Source: Actinoplanes lobatus (GTDB lineage: Bacteria; Actinomycetota; Actinomycetes; Mycobacteriales; Micromonosporaceae). From it: a stretch of DNA of 64,000 bases. This document shows, one piece after another, positions 43,813 through 52,544 of this stretch. A program made the translations under genes and the position numbers. Numbering within the stretch: position 1 is the first letter of the stretch; each line of letters begins with the position of its first letter. The stretch covers positions 9,482,501 to 9,546,500 of the forward strand of contig NZ_JACHNC010000001.1 of NCBI RefSeq assembly GCF_014205215.1. The letters are read 5' to 3'. The notes beneath the pieces are model-generated. The model worked only from the letters and a program-made list of their open reading frames with translations, ran no database searches and was not told where the DNA came from.

Positions 43813-43885
43813 TTCTTTCCGCGAGAAGAGTCTTCAAAGGGGCTGGTGCGATCCGTGAGAGTGAAGTTCTTCCACGAGGAAGAAC
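43812..43885. promoter_or_regulatory. Two related dyads in the ramB-aceA region
   Basis: GTTCTTCC-ACGA-GGAAGAAC (43866-43885) is a perfect 8-bp dyad ending 27 bp before the aceA ATG. A weaker relative, CTTCT and AGAAG around TTCCGCG (43812-43828), lies ~55 bp upstream. They may be tandem operator sites. Confidence 0.45.
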
Positions 43886-43912
43886 GCGACAGGGCACGAA
43901 AGGGATTTTCTG

Positions 43913-45196
43913 ATGACTGAGTTCGAGAACCGGGGCGGTACCGCTGAGGACCTCACCCGGGAGTGGGCCAACAACCCCCGCTGGGCCGGCATCAAGCGTG
44001 ACTACACCGCGCAGGACGTCGTGAAGCTGCGGGGCACCCTGCAGGAGCGGCACACCCTGGCCGAGCGCGGCGCCGCCAAGCTGTGGGAGCTGTTGCACAC
44101 CGAGGACTACATCAACGCCCTCGGCTCGCTGACCGGTGGCCAGGCGACCCAGATGGTGCGCGCCGGCCTCAAGGCGATCTACCTGTCCGGCTGGCAGGTC
44201 GCCGCGGACGCGAACCTCTCCGGCCACACCTACCCGGACCAGTCGCTCTACCCGGCGAACTCGGTGCCCGCGGTGGTCCGGCGGATCAACAACGCCCTGC
44301 TGCGCGCCGACCAGATCGACACCTCGAACGGCAAGTACGAGCGCGACTGGTTCGCCCCGATCGTCGCCGACGCGGAGGCCGGCTTCGGTGGCCCGCTCAA
44401 CGCGTTCGAGCTGATGAAGGGCATGATCGCGGCCGGCGCCGCCGGTGTGCACTGGGAGGACCAGCTCGCCAGCGAGAAGAAGTGCGGCCACCTCGGCGGC
44501 AAGGTGCTCATCCCGACCCAGCAGCACGTCCGTACCCTGAACGCCGCTCGCCTCGCGGCCGACGTGGCCGGCGTGCCGACGCTGGTCATCGCCCGCACCG
44601 ACGCCCTCGCGGCCGACCTGCTGACCACCGACGTCGACCCCCGTGACCAGCCGTTCGTCACCGGCGAGCGCACCTCCGAGGGCTTCTTCCGGGTCACCCC
44701 GGGCGACGACGCCGCCATCGCCCGCGGCATCGCGTACGCCGACTACGCCGACATGCTGTGGGTCGAGACCGGCAAGCCGGACCTCGAGTTCGCCCGCAAG
44801 TTCGCCGAGGCCGTGCACGCCAAGCACCCGGGCAAGCTGCTCTCCTACAACTGCTCGCCGTCGTTCAACTGGAAGAAGCACCTGGACGACGACACCATCG
44901 CGCGTTTCCAGAAGGAGCTCGGCGCGATGGGCTACAAGTTCCAGTTCGTCACGCTGGCCGGCTTCCACGCGCTCAACCACTCGATGTTCGAGCTGGCCAA
45001 GGGCTACTCCACGACCGGCATGAGCGCTTACGTGAAGCTCCAGGAGGCCGAGTTCGCGGCCGAGGCCGACGGCTACACCGCGACCAAGCACCAGGCCGAG
45101 GTCGGCACCGGCTACTTCGACGCCGTCTCCACCGCTCTCAACCCGGACAGCTCCACCACGGCGCTGTCGGGTTCCACCGAGGCCGAGCAGTTCTGA
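43913..45196 (+). CDS. aceA: Isocitrate lyase
   Basis: 427 residues from ATG 43913 with AAAGGGA 8 nt upstream. The active-site loop KKCGHLGGK (Cys191) and the family motifs [25 protein letters not shown] and [13 protein letters not shown] are intact. It splits isocitrate into succinate and glyoxylate, the first glyoxylate-shunt step. The length fits the short actinobacterial ICL1 class. It is 29 bp upstream of malate synthase on the same strand, so the two form an operon. Confidence 0.97.
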   Translation: MTEFENRGGTAEDLTREWANNPRWAGIKRDYTAQDVVKLRGTLQERHTLAERGAAKLWELLHTEDYINALGSLTGGQATQMVRAGLKAIYLSGWQVAADANLSGHTYPDQSLYPANSVPAVVRRINNALLRADQIDTSNGKYERDWFAPIVADAEAGFGGPLNAFELMKGMIAAGAAGVHWEDQLASEKKCGHLGGKVLIPTQQHVRTLNAARLAADVAGVPTLVIARTDALAADLLTTDVDPRDQPFVTGERTSEGFFRVTPGDDAAIARGIAYADYADMLWVETGKPDLEFARKFAEAVHAKHPGKLLSYNCSPSFNWKKHLDDDTIARFQKELGAMGYKFQFVTLAGFHALNHSMFELAKGYSTTGMSAYVKLQEAEFAAEADGYTATKHQAEVGTGYFDAVSTALNPDSSTTALSGSTEAEQF

Positions 45197-45225
45197 CAAG
45201 CGACAGCGACAGGTAGGTAGAGACC

Positions 45226-46851
45226 ATGGGCGCCGAAGAGATCACCATCACCGGTACGACCGCAGGCCGTTACTCCGAGATTCTGACCGCTGAGGCCGTC
45301 GAGTTCATCGTGGCACTTGACCGCGAGTTCGGCGCCCGCCGGGTTCAGCTGCTGGAGCGCCGCCGGCGCCGCCGGGCCACCCGTACCACCGACCTGGACT
45401 TCCTCACCTCCACCCAGCACATCCGGGACGACCTGTCGTGGCAGGTCGCCCCGGCCGTGCCGGACCTCACCGACCGGCGGGTCGAGATCACCGGCCCGCC
45501 GGAGCGGAAGATGACCATCAACGCCCTCAACTCGGGCGCCAAGGTCTGGATGGCCGACTTCGAGGACGCGACGTCGCCCACCTGGGACAACGTGATCCTC
45601 GGACAGCTCAACCTGCGTGACGCGCTGGACGGGACGCTGGACTTCACCGCGGCCGACGGCCGCCGGTACGAGATCGGCGCCACCACGCCCACGATCATGG
45701 TCCGGCCGCGGGGCTGGCACCTGCCGGAGTGCCACCTGCGCATCGGCGGCCGGGCCGTCTCGGCCTCGCTGTTCGACTTCGGTCTCTACCTGTTCCACTG
45801 CGGACGGAAGCAGATCGAGCGGGGCAGCGGACCGTACTTCTACCTGCCGAAGATGGAGTCGCACCTGGAGGCCCGCCTCTGGAACGACGTCTTCGTCTTC
45901 GCCCAGGAGTACCTCGGCATCCCGCGCGGCACGATCCGGGCCACCGTCCTGATCGAGACGATCAACGCGGCGTTCGAGATGGAAGAGATCCTGTACGAAC
46001 TGCGCGAGCACTCGGCCGGCCTGAACGCGGGCCGCTGGGACTACCTGTTCAGCATGATCAAGAACCGTCCGGACGTGGTTCTGCCCGAGCGTTCGCAGGT
46101 CACCATGACCGCGCCGTTCATGCGGGCCTACACCGAACTGCTGGTCCGTACGTGCCACAAGCGCGGCGCCCACGCGATCGGCGGGATGGCCGCGGTCGTC
46201 CCGAGCCGTGACCCGGTCGCCGCGAAGCGGGCCCTCAACCAGGTGCGCCAGGACAAGCGGCGCGAGGTCGGCGACGGCTTCGACGGCTCCTGGGTCGCGC
46301 ACCCGGGCCTCGTCGAGACCTGCCGTGAGGTGTTCGACCAGTGGCTCGGCGACGAGCCGCACCAGATCGTGCGCAAGCGCGAGGACGTGCGGGTCACCGC
46401 CGCGGAGCTGCTGGACGTCAAGTCCACCGCGGTCTCGGTCAGCGAGGTCGCGCTGCGCAACAACGTGAGTGTCGCGCTGCGGTACATCGCGGCGTGGCTG
46501 GGCGGCCGGGGCGCGGTGGCGCTCGGCGGCCTGATGGAGGACGCGGCGACCGCCGAGATCTGCCGGGCCCAGCTCTGGCAGTGGATCTCGTCGGGCACCC
46601 CGACCGACTACGGAGTGCCGGTCACGGCCACCCTGGTCACCCGGATGCTGCGTGAGGAACTCGACGTGCTCAGCGAGACCGGCGCCCTGGACGAAGAAGG
46701 GGCCCGCTGCTTCGGCCAGGCCCGGACGCTGCTCTCGGTGCTGCTCACCGAGCGAACCTGCCCGGAGTTCCTGACCCTGCCGGCCTACCTTCGGCACCTG
46801 TCCGGCGGGACGGCGGCTCCGGTCACCGATCAGGCTCCTGTCGCGGCCTGA
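45226..46851 (+). CDS. aceB: Malate synthase A
   Basis: 541 residues. Family signatures include KVWMADFEDATSPTW, RPRGWHLPECH, the IRATVLIETINAAFEMEEIL segment with catalytic carboxylates, and GGMAAVVPSRD. The size matches malate synthase A rather than the larger G type. It condenses glyoxylate with acetyl-CoA to malate, completing the shunt. A strong terminator follows 12 nt after the stop. Confidence 0.96.
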   Translation: MGAEEITITGTTAGRYSEILTAEAVEFIVALDREFGARRVQLLERRRRRRATRTTDLDFLTSTQHIRDDLSWQVAPAVPDLTDRRVEITGPPERKMTINALNSGAKVWMADFEDATSPTWDNVILGQLNLRDALDGTLDFTAADGRRYEIGATTPTIMVRPRGWHLPECHLRIGGRAVSASLFDFGLYLFHCGRKQIERGSGPYFYLPKMESHLEARLWNDVFVFAQEYLGIPRGTIRATVLIETINAAFEMEEILYELREHSAGLNAGRWDYLFSMIKNRPDVVLPERSQVTMTAPFMRAYTELLVRTCHKRGAHAIGGMAAVVPSRDPVAAKRALNQVRQDKRREVGDGFDGSWVAHPGLVETCREVFDQWLGDEPHQIVRKREDVRVTAAELLDVKSTAVSVSEVALRNNVSVALRYIAAWLGGRGAVALGGLMEDAATAEICRAQLWQWISSGTPTDYGVPVTATLVTRMLREELDVLSETGALDEEGARCFGQARTLLSVLLTERTCPEFLTLPAYLRHLSGGTAAPVTDQAPVAA

Positions 46852-46862
46852 TCGGTGCAGGG

Positions 46863-46897
46863 CGGGGCGGGGATGGTCTCGGTCCATCCCCGCCCCG
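46863..46897. terminator. Strong terminator after aceB
   Basis: CGGGGCGGGGATGG (46863-46876) pairs perfectly with CCATCCCCGCCCCG (46884-46897), 14 bp with a 7-nt loop. It sits between convergent genes and should work both ways. Confidence 0.88.
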
Positions 46898-46913
46898 TCG
46901 TTCCACTTCTGTT

Positions 46914-47564
46914 CTACCCCCGGTCCTGCCAGGTGCAGAGGCAGATCTTGTTGCCCTCCGGGTCGGCCAGCACCCAGAAGCTCGGCGCCTCGGCGTCACT
47001 GACCAGGGTGCCGCCGGCCGCCAGCGCCCGGTCGATCCGCGGCTGCACCTCGGACGGGTCGACCCACAGGTCCGGGTGCCAGCGCTGGCGCGGCTCCTCG
47101 CTTCCGGACCGTTGGAACCAGATCAACGGCACCTTCCCGTACGGGTCGCGCAGATCCCCTTCGGTGTCACGCGGATAGCCCAGCACCGCCTCCCAGAAGT
47201 CCAGCTGCTCCGGGAACCCCGGACTGTCCAGCGCCAGCTCCAGGACGGCCAGACCGTTCGCGTCCGCCGTCACGCCGACCGAGTCGGCCAGTTGACTGAT
47301 CGTCGCCGCGAGCCGCAGGTCCCGCCCGGTCACCGCGCCCACGTCGTGGCTGCTCAGCACCACGTCCAGGTAGGTGTACCGCAGATCCAGGTCGGGATGG
47401 TGGTCGGCCGCCTCGGCCGCCGCGCCGATCGTGTTCACCAGTGCCAGCCCGGTCGCGAAGTCGCCGGTCCGCAGCCGGGTCCGCAGCGCCCCGAGCAGGT
47501 AGACCCATCCCTGCGGCGCCCGTTCGGTGATCTCGCGCCCACTCAGCTTCGTCATGGTCCTCAT
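46914..47564 (-). CDS. Pterin-4a-carbinolamine dehydratase / VOC-domain fusion
   Basis: 216 residues from ATG 47564; ATG 47555 is nearly as likely. Residues ~1-100 resemble pterin carbinolamine dehydratase: TKLSGREITERAPQGWVY, then AADHHPDLDLRYTYLDVVLSSHDVGAVTGRDL. Residues ~110-216 form a VOC/glyoxalase-like domain: LELALDSPGFPEQLDFWEAVLGYP, LWVDPSEVQPRIDRALAAGG and FWVLADPEGNKICLCTW. The combination is known in actinobacteria; the substrate is unknown. No aromatic hydroxylase gene is nearby. It is divergent from the HEAT gene with only 24 bp between starts. Confidence 0.8.
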   Translation of the reverse strand: MRTMTKLSGREITERAPQGWVYLLGALRTRLRTGDFATGLALVNTIGAAAEAADHHPDLDLRYTYLDVVLSSHDVGAVTGRDLRLAATISQLADSVGVTADANGLAVLELALDSPGFPEQLDFWEAVLGYPRDTEGDLRDPYGKVPLIWFQRSGSEEPRQRWHPDLWVDPSEVQPRIDRALAAGGTLVSDAEAPSFWVLADPEGNKICLCTWQDRG

Positions 47565-47576
47565 GCTTCCATCGCG

Positions 47577-47582
47577 TACCGT
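47577..47582 (+). promoter_or_regulatory. -10-like hexamer TACCGT, leaderless start
   Basis: TACCGT then GATCCG then GTG 47589; it sets the start of the HEAT-repeat gene. Confidence 0.45.
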
Positions 47583-47588
47583 GATCCG

Positions 47589-49619
47589 GTGCTCAACGGG
47601 ATCGACGACATCGACTGGTTCGCGCTGGACGGCGCCTACGGCCCGTGCACCGAGGCCCCGGACATCCTGCGCGCCATCGCCTCCCCCGATCCGGAGAAGG
47701 CCGGCGAGGGCCGCTACGACTTCTTCTCCAGCATCTGGCACCAGAACACCGTCTACCCGGTGACCGCCGAGGTGGTCCCGTTCCTGGTGGAGCTGGCCGG
47801 CACCCCCGGCGTGCACCGGCGCGACCACCTCCTGCACGCCCTCGGCTCCCTCTGCGACCCCGACCAGGTCAACGGCGACGCGCGGGAGGAGGTCCGGGCC
47901 TCGGTGGCGGTGCACAGCGGCCCACTGCTGCCTCTTCTCACCGACCCGGATCCGGAGATCCGGGCACAGGCCGCCTACGCGGCCGCATGGAGCGGTCCGC
48001 ATTTCACCGGCGCTCTGCGTGAGCGCTGGGCCGTCGAGACCCATCCGGCGGTACGCGCGATGCTGCTCCCCGGTCTGGCCATGCTGGATCCGGTCGCGGC
48101 CGGGCCACTGCTGGACGCCGCCCTGCACGACCCCGCCCCGCAGGTCCGGGCCGCCGCCGCGGTGGCTCTCACCCGCGCCGGGCAGCCCCTGCCGGCCGCC
48201 GCGCTGGAAGCGGTCGGGTCCGCGTTCGCCGAGGCCGACCCGTACGAGAACGCCTGGTCCGGCCAGCGCCCCGGCTGGCAGCTGGTGTTCCGGGCGGCGG
48301 ACACCGCATCCGCCCGGGTGCTGGCCGGCCGGATGGCCGCGGCCACCGGCCCGGAGGCCCGGGTCCGGCTGGCGCACATCCTGGCCGACCGTTTCCACGG
48401 CTCGCGGTCGGCGCCGGCCGACCTGCTGCCGGTGGTCCGCGACCTGTTCACCGACCCGGACCCGAAGGTGCGCGACGCCGCGGGCTCCGCCGTCCGGGCC
48501 GCCGGGGAGGCCGCCGCCCCGCTCGCCGAGGTGCTGATCGCCGACGGCGGCCACGACGCGCTGGACGTCCTGGTCCGCCTCGGCCACCCCGGGTACGCGC
48601 CGCTGTTGCTCGCCGCCTGGGCGGCCGGCGAGTCGCCGAGGGTCCTGGACGCGTTCACCCACCCGGAGCCGCCACCGTTCGACCCGGCGGTGCTCGCCGC
48701 CGTCCGCGAACGGCTCACCCGGCCACCCGCCCGGCACTCCTCGCTCTTCGCGGCGTCCATGGCCGGCGACCCCATCGGCGATCTGCTCCACGTGCTGCGC
48801 TCCTGGGGCCCGGCCGCCGCCGGCGCCGTCCCCGAGATCATCGCCTGCCTGCCCCACCACGCGGCCACCGCCGCCCCCGCCCTGGCCGCGATCGGCCCCG
48901 CCGCCCGGTCCGCGGTCCCCGCCCTGACCGCCCGGGCCGAGGCCGGCGACGTCCGCTGCGGACACGCCGTGCTCCGGCTGACCGGCGACGCGGGCCCACT
49001 GGTCACCGCCTCGGCACACCTGCTCGGCACCGATTCCGCATCCGCCTACGAGCTGGACCTCGTCGCCGACGCCGGTCCGGCGGCCGCGCCGCTGCTGCCG
49101 CTGCTCACCCGCTGGTTCACCGGCGCGGCCGAATCCGATCACGGGCAGCGCCGGACACAGGTGGCCGCCGCCCGGGTGGCCTGGCGTGCCACCGGCGGCA
49201 CCGGACCGTTCCTGCCCACCCTGCGCGTGCTGGTCCGGGCCGGTTTCGGCCCCGGCGGCCTGGCCGCCGACCTTCTGACGGAGACCGGCGAGGGCGCGGA
49301 CCTCACCCACGAGATCCGGCGACTGCTCAATGCCGACTGGTACGCCCGCAGCCGCGCCGCCCGGGCCCTGCACCGCCTGGGCGTCCCCGCCGGGGAACTG
49401 GTACCCGCCCTGCTGACCGCCGTCGCCTCCGGCCACCGGGACGCCCACGACGCTCTGCACACCCTGGTGACCATCCGGGCGGTGACCGCGGTCCCGGCCC
49501 TGACCACCATGGCGGACCGCGACGAACGCCACCCGGCGAGCGCCCCCGGCGACCTGTCCTGGAACGACGACCTGTTCCGCCACCGCCTCCGCACCACGAT
49601 CGCCACCCTGACGGCGTAG
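47589..49619 (+). CDS. HEAT-repeat protein
   Basis: 676 residues from GTG 47589. The opening IDDIDWFALDGAYGPCTEAPDIL is followed by ~15 helical pairs of HEAT type, for example LPLLTDPDPEIRAQAAYAAAW, ALHDPAPQVRAAAAVALTRAG and LFTDPDPKVRDAAGSAVRAAG. HEAT solenoids usually bind proteins or nucleic acid. No catalytic motif is visible, and no signal or membrane segment. Similar large HEAT proteins occur in Streptomyces and relatives without known function. Confidence 0.85.
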   Translation: MLNGIDDIDWFALDGAYGPCTEAPDILRAIASPDPEKAGEGRYDFFSSIWHQNTVYPVTAEVVPFLVELAGTPGVHRRDHLLHALGSLCDPDQVNGDAREEVRASVAVHSGPLLPLLTDPDPEIRAQAAYAAAWSGPHFTGALRERWAVETHPAVRAMLLPGLAMLDPVAAGPLLDAALHDPAPQVRAAAAVALTRAGQPLPAAALEAVGSAFAEADPYENAWSGQRPGWQLVFRAADTASARVLAGRMAAATGPEARVRLAHILADRFHGSRSAPADLLPVVRDLFTDPDPKVRDAAGSAVRAAGEAAAPLAEVLIADGGHDALDVLVRLGHPGYAPLLLAAWAAGESPRVLDAFTHPEPPPFDPAVLAAVRERLTRPPARHSSLFAASMAGDPIGDLLHVLRSWGPAAAGAVPEIIACLPHHAATAAPALAAIGPAARSAVPALTARAEAGDVRCGHAVLRLTGDAGPLVTASAHLLGTDSASAYELDLVADAGPAAAPLLPLLTRWFTGAAESDHGQRRTQVAAARVAWRATGGTGPFLPTLRVLVRAGFGPGGLAADLLTETGEGADLTHEIRRLLNADWYARSRAARALHRLGVPAGELVPALLTAVASGHRDAHDALHTLVTIRAVTAVPALTTMADRDERHPASAPGDLSWNDDLFRHRLRTTIATLTA

Positions 49620-49639
49620 ACCAGGCCGGCTCCCCGAGC

Positions 49640-49720
49640 TGTGTCCCGCATCGCGGTAATGCCTTTAGTCCTATCGGACCGATGGATATTGTCGGACTTC
49701 CTCGATTCCTTGGAGACGAC
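49640..49720 (+). promoter_or_regulatory. Promoter region of the sulfatase with small dyad
   Basis: ATCGG-A-CCGAT at 49674-49684 is a short perfect dyad within a locally AT-rich stretch. GGAG 6 nt before GTG 49721 is a clear ribosome site. Confidence 0.4.
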
Positions 49721-51109
49721 GTGACCCACCGTGGGACCAGCCGGCGGGGCGTGTTCGGCGCGCTCGCCGGCGCCGCCGCCGCGACCGCCATTCCCGCCGA
49801 GGCCGCCGCCGCGGAGCGTGCCTTCCAGGCCGCGCCGGGTCGGTCGAAGCGGCCGAACATCCTGTTCATCCTGGCCGACGACCTGGGCTGGGGCGACCTG
49901 AGCAGCTACGGCTCGCCGCTGATCAAGACGCCCAACCTGGACCGGCTGGCGCGCGGCGGGGTGCGGTTCACCAACGGGTACTCGGCGGGCGCCGTCTGCT
50001 CGCCGACCCGGGTGGCGCTCTACACCGGACGGTTCCCGGGGCGCACACCCGGCGGCCTGCCCGAGCCGATCGGCGCCGCGAACGCCACCGACGGCATCCC
50101 GGCCGCCCATCCGACGCTGCCGTCGCTACTGAAGGCGTCCGGCTACGCCACCGCGCTGATCGGCAAGTGGCACGGCGGGTTTCTGCCGCACTTCAGTCCG
50201 CTGCGCAGCGGCTTCGACGAGTTCTTCGGCAACTATTCGGGTGGCATCGACTACTACTCGAAGTACAGCCACACCGGAAAGTACGACCTGTACGAGGGTG
50301 AGACGCCGGTCGAGGACGACGGACGCTACTACACCGACATCGTCGCCGACCGGGCCGAGGCGTTCGTGCGACGGCCGCACGACAGGCCGTGGCTGCTGCA
50401 CCTGAACTTCACCAGCCCGCACTGGCCGTGGGAGGCGCCCGGCGACCGCGCGGTCAGCGACGAGATCACCGCCAAGATCAAGGCCGGCAACGTCCGGGCG
50501 ATCTTCCACGAGGACGGCGGCTCGCTGGAGACGTACACGAGGATGGTCGAGAACCTGGACCAGCGGATCGGGCAGGTGCTCGACGCGCTGCGCAGGACCG
50601 GCCAGGAACGCGACACCCTGGTGATCTTCCAGAGTGACAACGGCGGGGAGCGGTTCTCCTACAACTGGCCGCTGACCGGCAACAAGGCGAGCCTCAACGA
50701 GGGCGGCATCCGGGTGCCCACCATCGTCCGCTGGCCGGCCCGCATCCGCTCCGGGCAGGTCAGCCACGAGCCGATCGTCACCCACGACTGGACCGCCACA
50801 CTGCTGGAGATCGCCGGCGCCGCCCCGCACCCGGACTACCCGCTCGACGGCGCGAGCTTCGCGGGCTACCTGCTGCGCGGCGCGGACGCGCCCGAGCGCG
50901 ACCTCTTCTGGCGTACGCGTACCGCCCGGGCCCTGCGGCGCGGCCGCTACAAGTACCTGCGCGCGACCGCAACCGGCGCCGACACCCTCTACGACGTGGA
51001 AGCCGACCCGCGCGAGCAGGCCAACCTGGCGACCAAGAACCCGGAACTGGTCGCCGAACTGCGCACCCGCTGGGAGGAACTCGACGCCCCGCAGCTGCGC
51101 TACACCTGA
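49721..51109 (+). CDS. Tat-exported sulfatase (formylglycine type)
   Basis: 462 residues from GTG 49721. The signal TSRRGVFGALAGAAAATA has a twin-arginine motif. The sulfatase domain begins RPNILFILADDLGWGD (metal ligands Asp53, Asp54) and carries the modification signature CSPTR (Cys93, to become formylglycine) followed by VALYTGR. IGKWHGG and SDNGG are further family motifs. It should hydrolyse a sulfate ester outside the cell. The formylglycine-generating enzyme must be encoded elsewhere. The 3' end overlaps the convergent PAP2 gene by 10 bp. Confidence 0.92.
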   Translation: MTHRGTSRRGVFGALAGAAAATAIPAEAAAAERAFQAAPGRSKRPNILFILADDLGWGDLSSYGSPLIKTPNLDRLARGGVRFTNGYSAGAVCSPTRVALYTGRFPGRTPGGLPEPIGAANATDGIPAAHPTLPSLLKASGYATALIGKWHGGFLPHFSPLRSGFDEFFGNYSGGIDYYSKYSHTGKYDLYEGETPVEDDGRYYTDIVADRAEAFVRRPHDRPWLLHLNFTSPHWPWEAPGDRAVSDEITAKIKAGNVRAIFHEDGGSLETYTRMVENLDQRIGQVLDALRRTGQERDTLVIFQSDNGGERFSYNWPLTGNKASLNEGGIRVPTIVRWPARIRSGQVSHEPIVTHDWTATLLEIAGAAPHPDYPLDGASFAGYLLRGADAPERDLFWRTRTARALRRGRYKYLRATATGADTLYDVEADPREQANLATKNPELVAELRTRWEELDAPQLRYT

Positions 51110-51798
51110 GCCGTCCGGCTGTCCACCTCGCGCGCCGGGGTGGCGAGCCGCCAGGGGACGTGGCGGTCGAGGATCGCGCGGGACATGACGTAGACGCAGG
51201 TGCCACCGTTCACGAAGGCGGCGGCCACGTCGCTGGGGTGGTGCATGCCGCGGTACATGCGGGCCAGCGCCACCCCCGCCGGGACCAGTACGAGCGCCCA
51301 GCACAGGGCCTTCAGCCAGGTACGCCGGACCAGGGCCGCGAGCAGCACCGCCAGGCCCAGGTAGAGGGCGACGGCGGCCGAGGTGTGCCCGGACGGGAAG
51401 CTGGAGGTGGGTGGTGACTCGTCCATCCGGGGCACGTCCGGCCGGGGCCGGTCGATGGCGACCGTGGTGAGGTAGAAGACCAGCGCCTGGGCGGTCACCG
51501 CGAGGCAGAGGAAGAGCGGCTCACGGACCCGGCGCAGGGTGAGCGCGAGCACGAGGGCGGCCACCGCGGTCACAGCGATGATCCGGGGCGTGTCGGCGAG
51601 GCCGCTGGCCAGGTGTGACGCGTCGCTGAGTGTCTCGGTGCGGTGCCCGGCGAGGTAGCGGTTCACCCCGTCCTCGACGGTCAGCGGCCAGAGGTGGGTG
51701 GCCGCGCGGGTCAGCAGGACCCCGAGTCCGATCATGACGGCCAGCAGGGCGGCGATCGGCAGCAGCACCCGCTTGAGGGCTTGTACGACTATCGGCAC
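51100..51798 (-). CDS. PAP2-superfamily membrane phosphatase, first copy
   Basis: About 232 residues from GTG 51798; a GTG at 51864 is possible but overlaps the upstream gene by 56 bp. There are five to six membrane helices. PAP2 motifs are FYLTTVAIDRPRPD, SSFPSGHTS and ARMYRGMHHPSD. Motif 1 has no Lys at the usual place (VAIDRPRP), so activity may be altered. Likely substrates are lipid phosphates or undecaprenyl pyrophosphate. It lies directly downstream of a second PAP2 gene. Confidence 0.85.
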   Translation of the reverse strand: MPIVVQALKRVLLPIAALLAVMIGLGVLLTRAATHLWPLTVEDGVNRYLAGHRTETLSDASHLASGLADTPRIIAVTAVAALVLALTLRRVREPLFLCLAVTAQALVFYLTTVAIDRPRPDVPRMDESPPTSSFPSGHTSAAVALYLGLAVLLAALVRRTWLKALCWALVLVPAGVALARMYRGMHHPSDVAAAFVNGGTCVYVMSRAILDRHVPWRLATPAREVDSRTAQV

Positions 51799-51808
51799 GG
51801 CCGTTGCG

Positions 51809-52489
51809 TTACCCCGGCGGGCCACTCCGGACACTCGCCGGCCGTCGATGGCGGACCCCGGCACGCCGGAAGACGAGCAGGGTGATCGCCGGGACGACCG
51901 CGCCGAGGAGGAGGCCGGCCACCACGTCGCTGGTCCAGTGCACGCCGAGGACCACCCGGCTGATCGCGGTGCCCACCGGGATCAGGACGGCCGCCACCCA
52001 CAGGGCCCGGACGCGGGGGAAGATCACTACGAAGACGGCCATGCCGAGGGCGGCGTTGAGGGCGTGGCCGGACGGGAAGGCGTACCCGACGGCCCGCGCC
52101 ACCGGTTCCAGCAGGTCGGGGCGGTCCCGGCCGACCAGCAGTTTGATCGCGCCGCCGAGCAGGCCGCCGACGGCCATCGTGACGGCCACCCAGACGGCCG
52201 GCCGGCGGGCGCCGCGGCGGACCAGCCAGATCACCAGCAGCAGCGCGGCCAGCCGGAAGACGTTCGGCTGGAAGATGTTCGTCCACCAGTTCATCGCGGT
52301 GGTCAGGGCCGGGTTGTCCAGGGCGGCCTCGTGCAGCCGGTCGGTGACCGACCGGTCGAACGAGTGCAGCGGCTCCCAGCCGCCCACCACGAGGGCGGCG
52401 AGCAGGGCGAACGGGACGAGCGGGAGGACCGCGACGATGGCCGCCACGCCCGCCCGCGCGTCCAGGGAGATCTCCTGGTCCGGCTGCAT
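51809..52489 (-). CDS. PAP2-superfamily membrane phosphatase, second copy
   Basis: 226 residues from ATG 52489. All three motifs are canonical: KLLVGRDRP, YAFPSGHALN and SRVVLGVHWTSD. About six membrane helices are visible. It probably dephosphorylates a lipid phosphate at the outer face of the membrane. The two copies are only distantly alike and probably form one transcript. Confidence 0.92.
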   Translation of the reverse strand: MQPDQEISLDARAGVAAIVAVLPLVPFALLAALVVGGWEPLHSFDRSVTDRLHEAALDNPALTTAMNWWTNIFQPNVFRLAALLLVIWLVRRGARRPAVWVAVTMAVGGLLGGAIKLLVGRDRPDLLEPVARAVGYAFPSGHALNAALGMAVFVVIFPRVRALWVAAVLIPVGTAISRVVLGVHWTSDVVAGLLLGAVVPAITLLVFRRAGVRHRRPASVRSGPPG

Positions 52490-52501
52490 GGCGAGTCATT
52501 A

Positions 52502-52533
52502 CCCCACAGATCACCTGAATAGCACCTGTGGGG
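52502..52533 (-). terminator. Terminator of the dynamin/Hsp70 block
   Basis: CCCCACAG (52502-52509) pairs perfectly with CTGTGGGG (52526-52533), loop 16 nt, 11 nt past the acidic-protein stop on the minus strand. Confidence 0.75.
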
Positions 52534-52544
52534 GCGCCGGCGGC

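Noticed and set aside
47600..49583. N-terminal extension of the PCD-VOC frame across the HEAT gene
   Set aside because: The extension is antisense to the HEAT repeats and has no support; the real gene starts near 47564.
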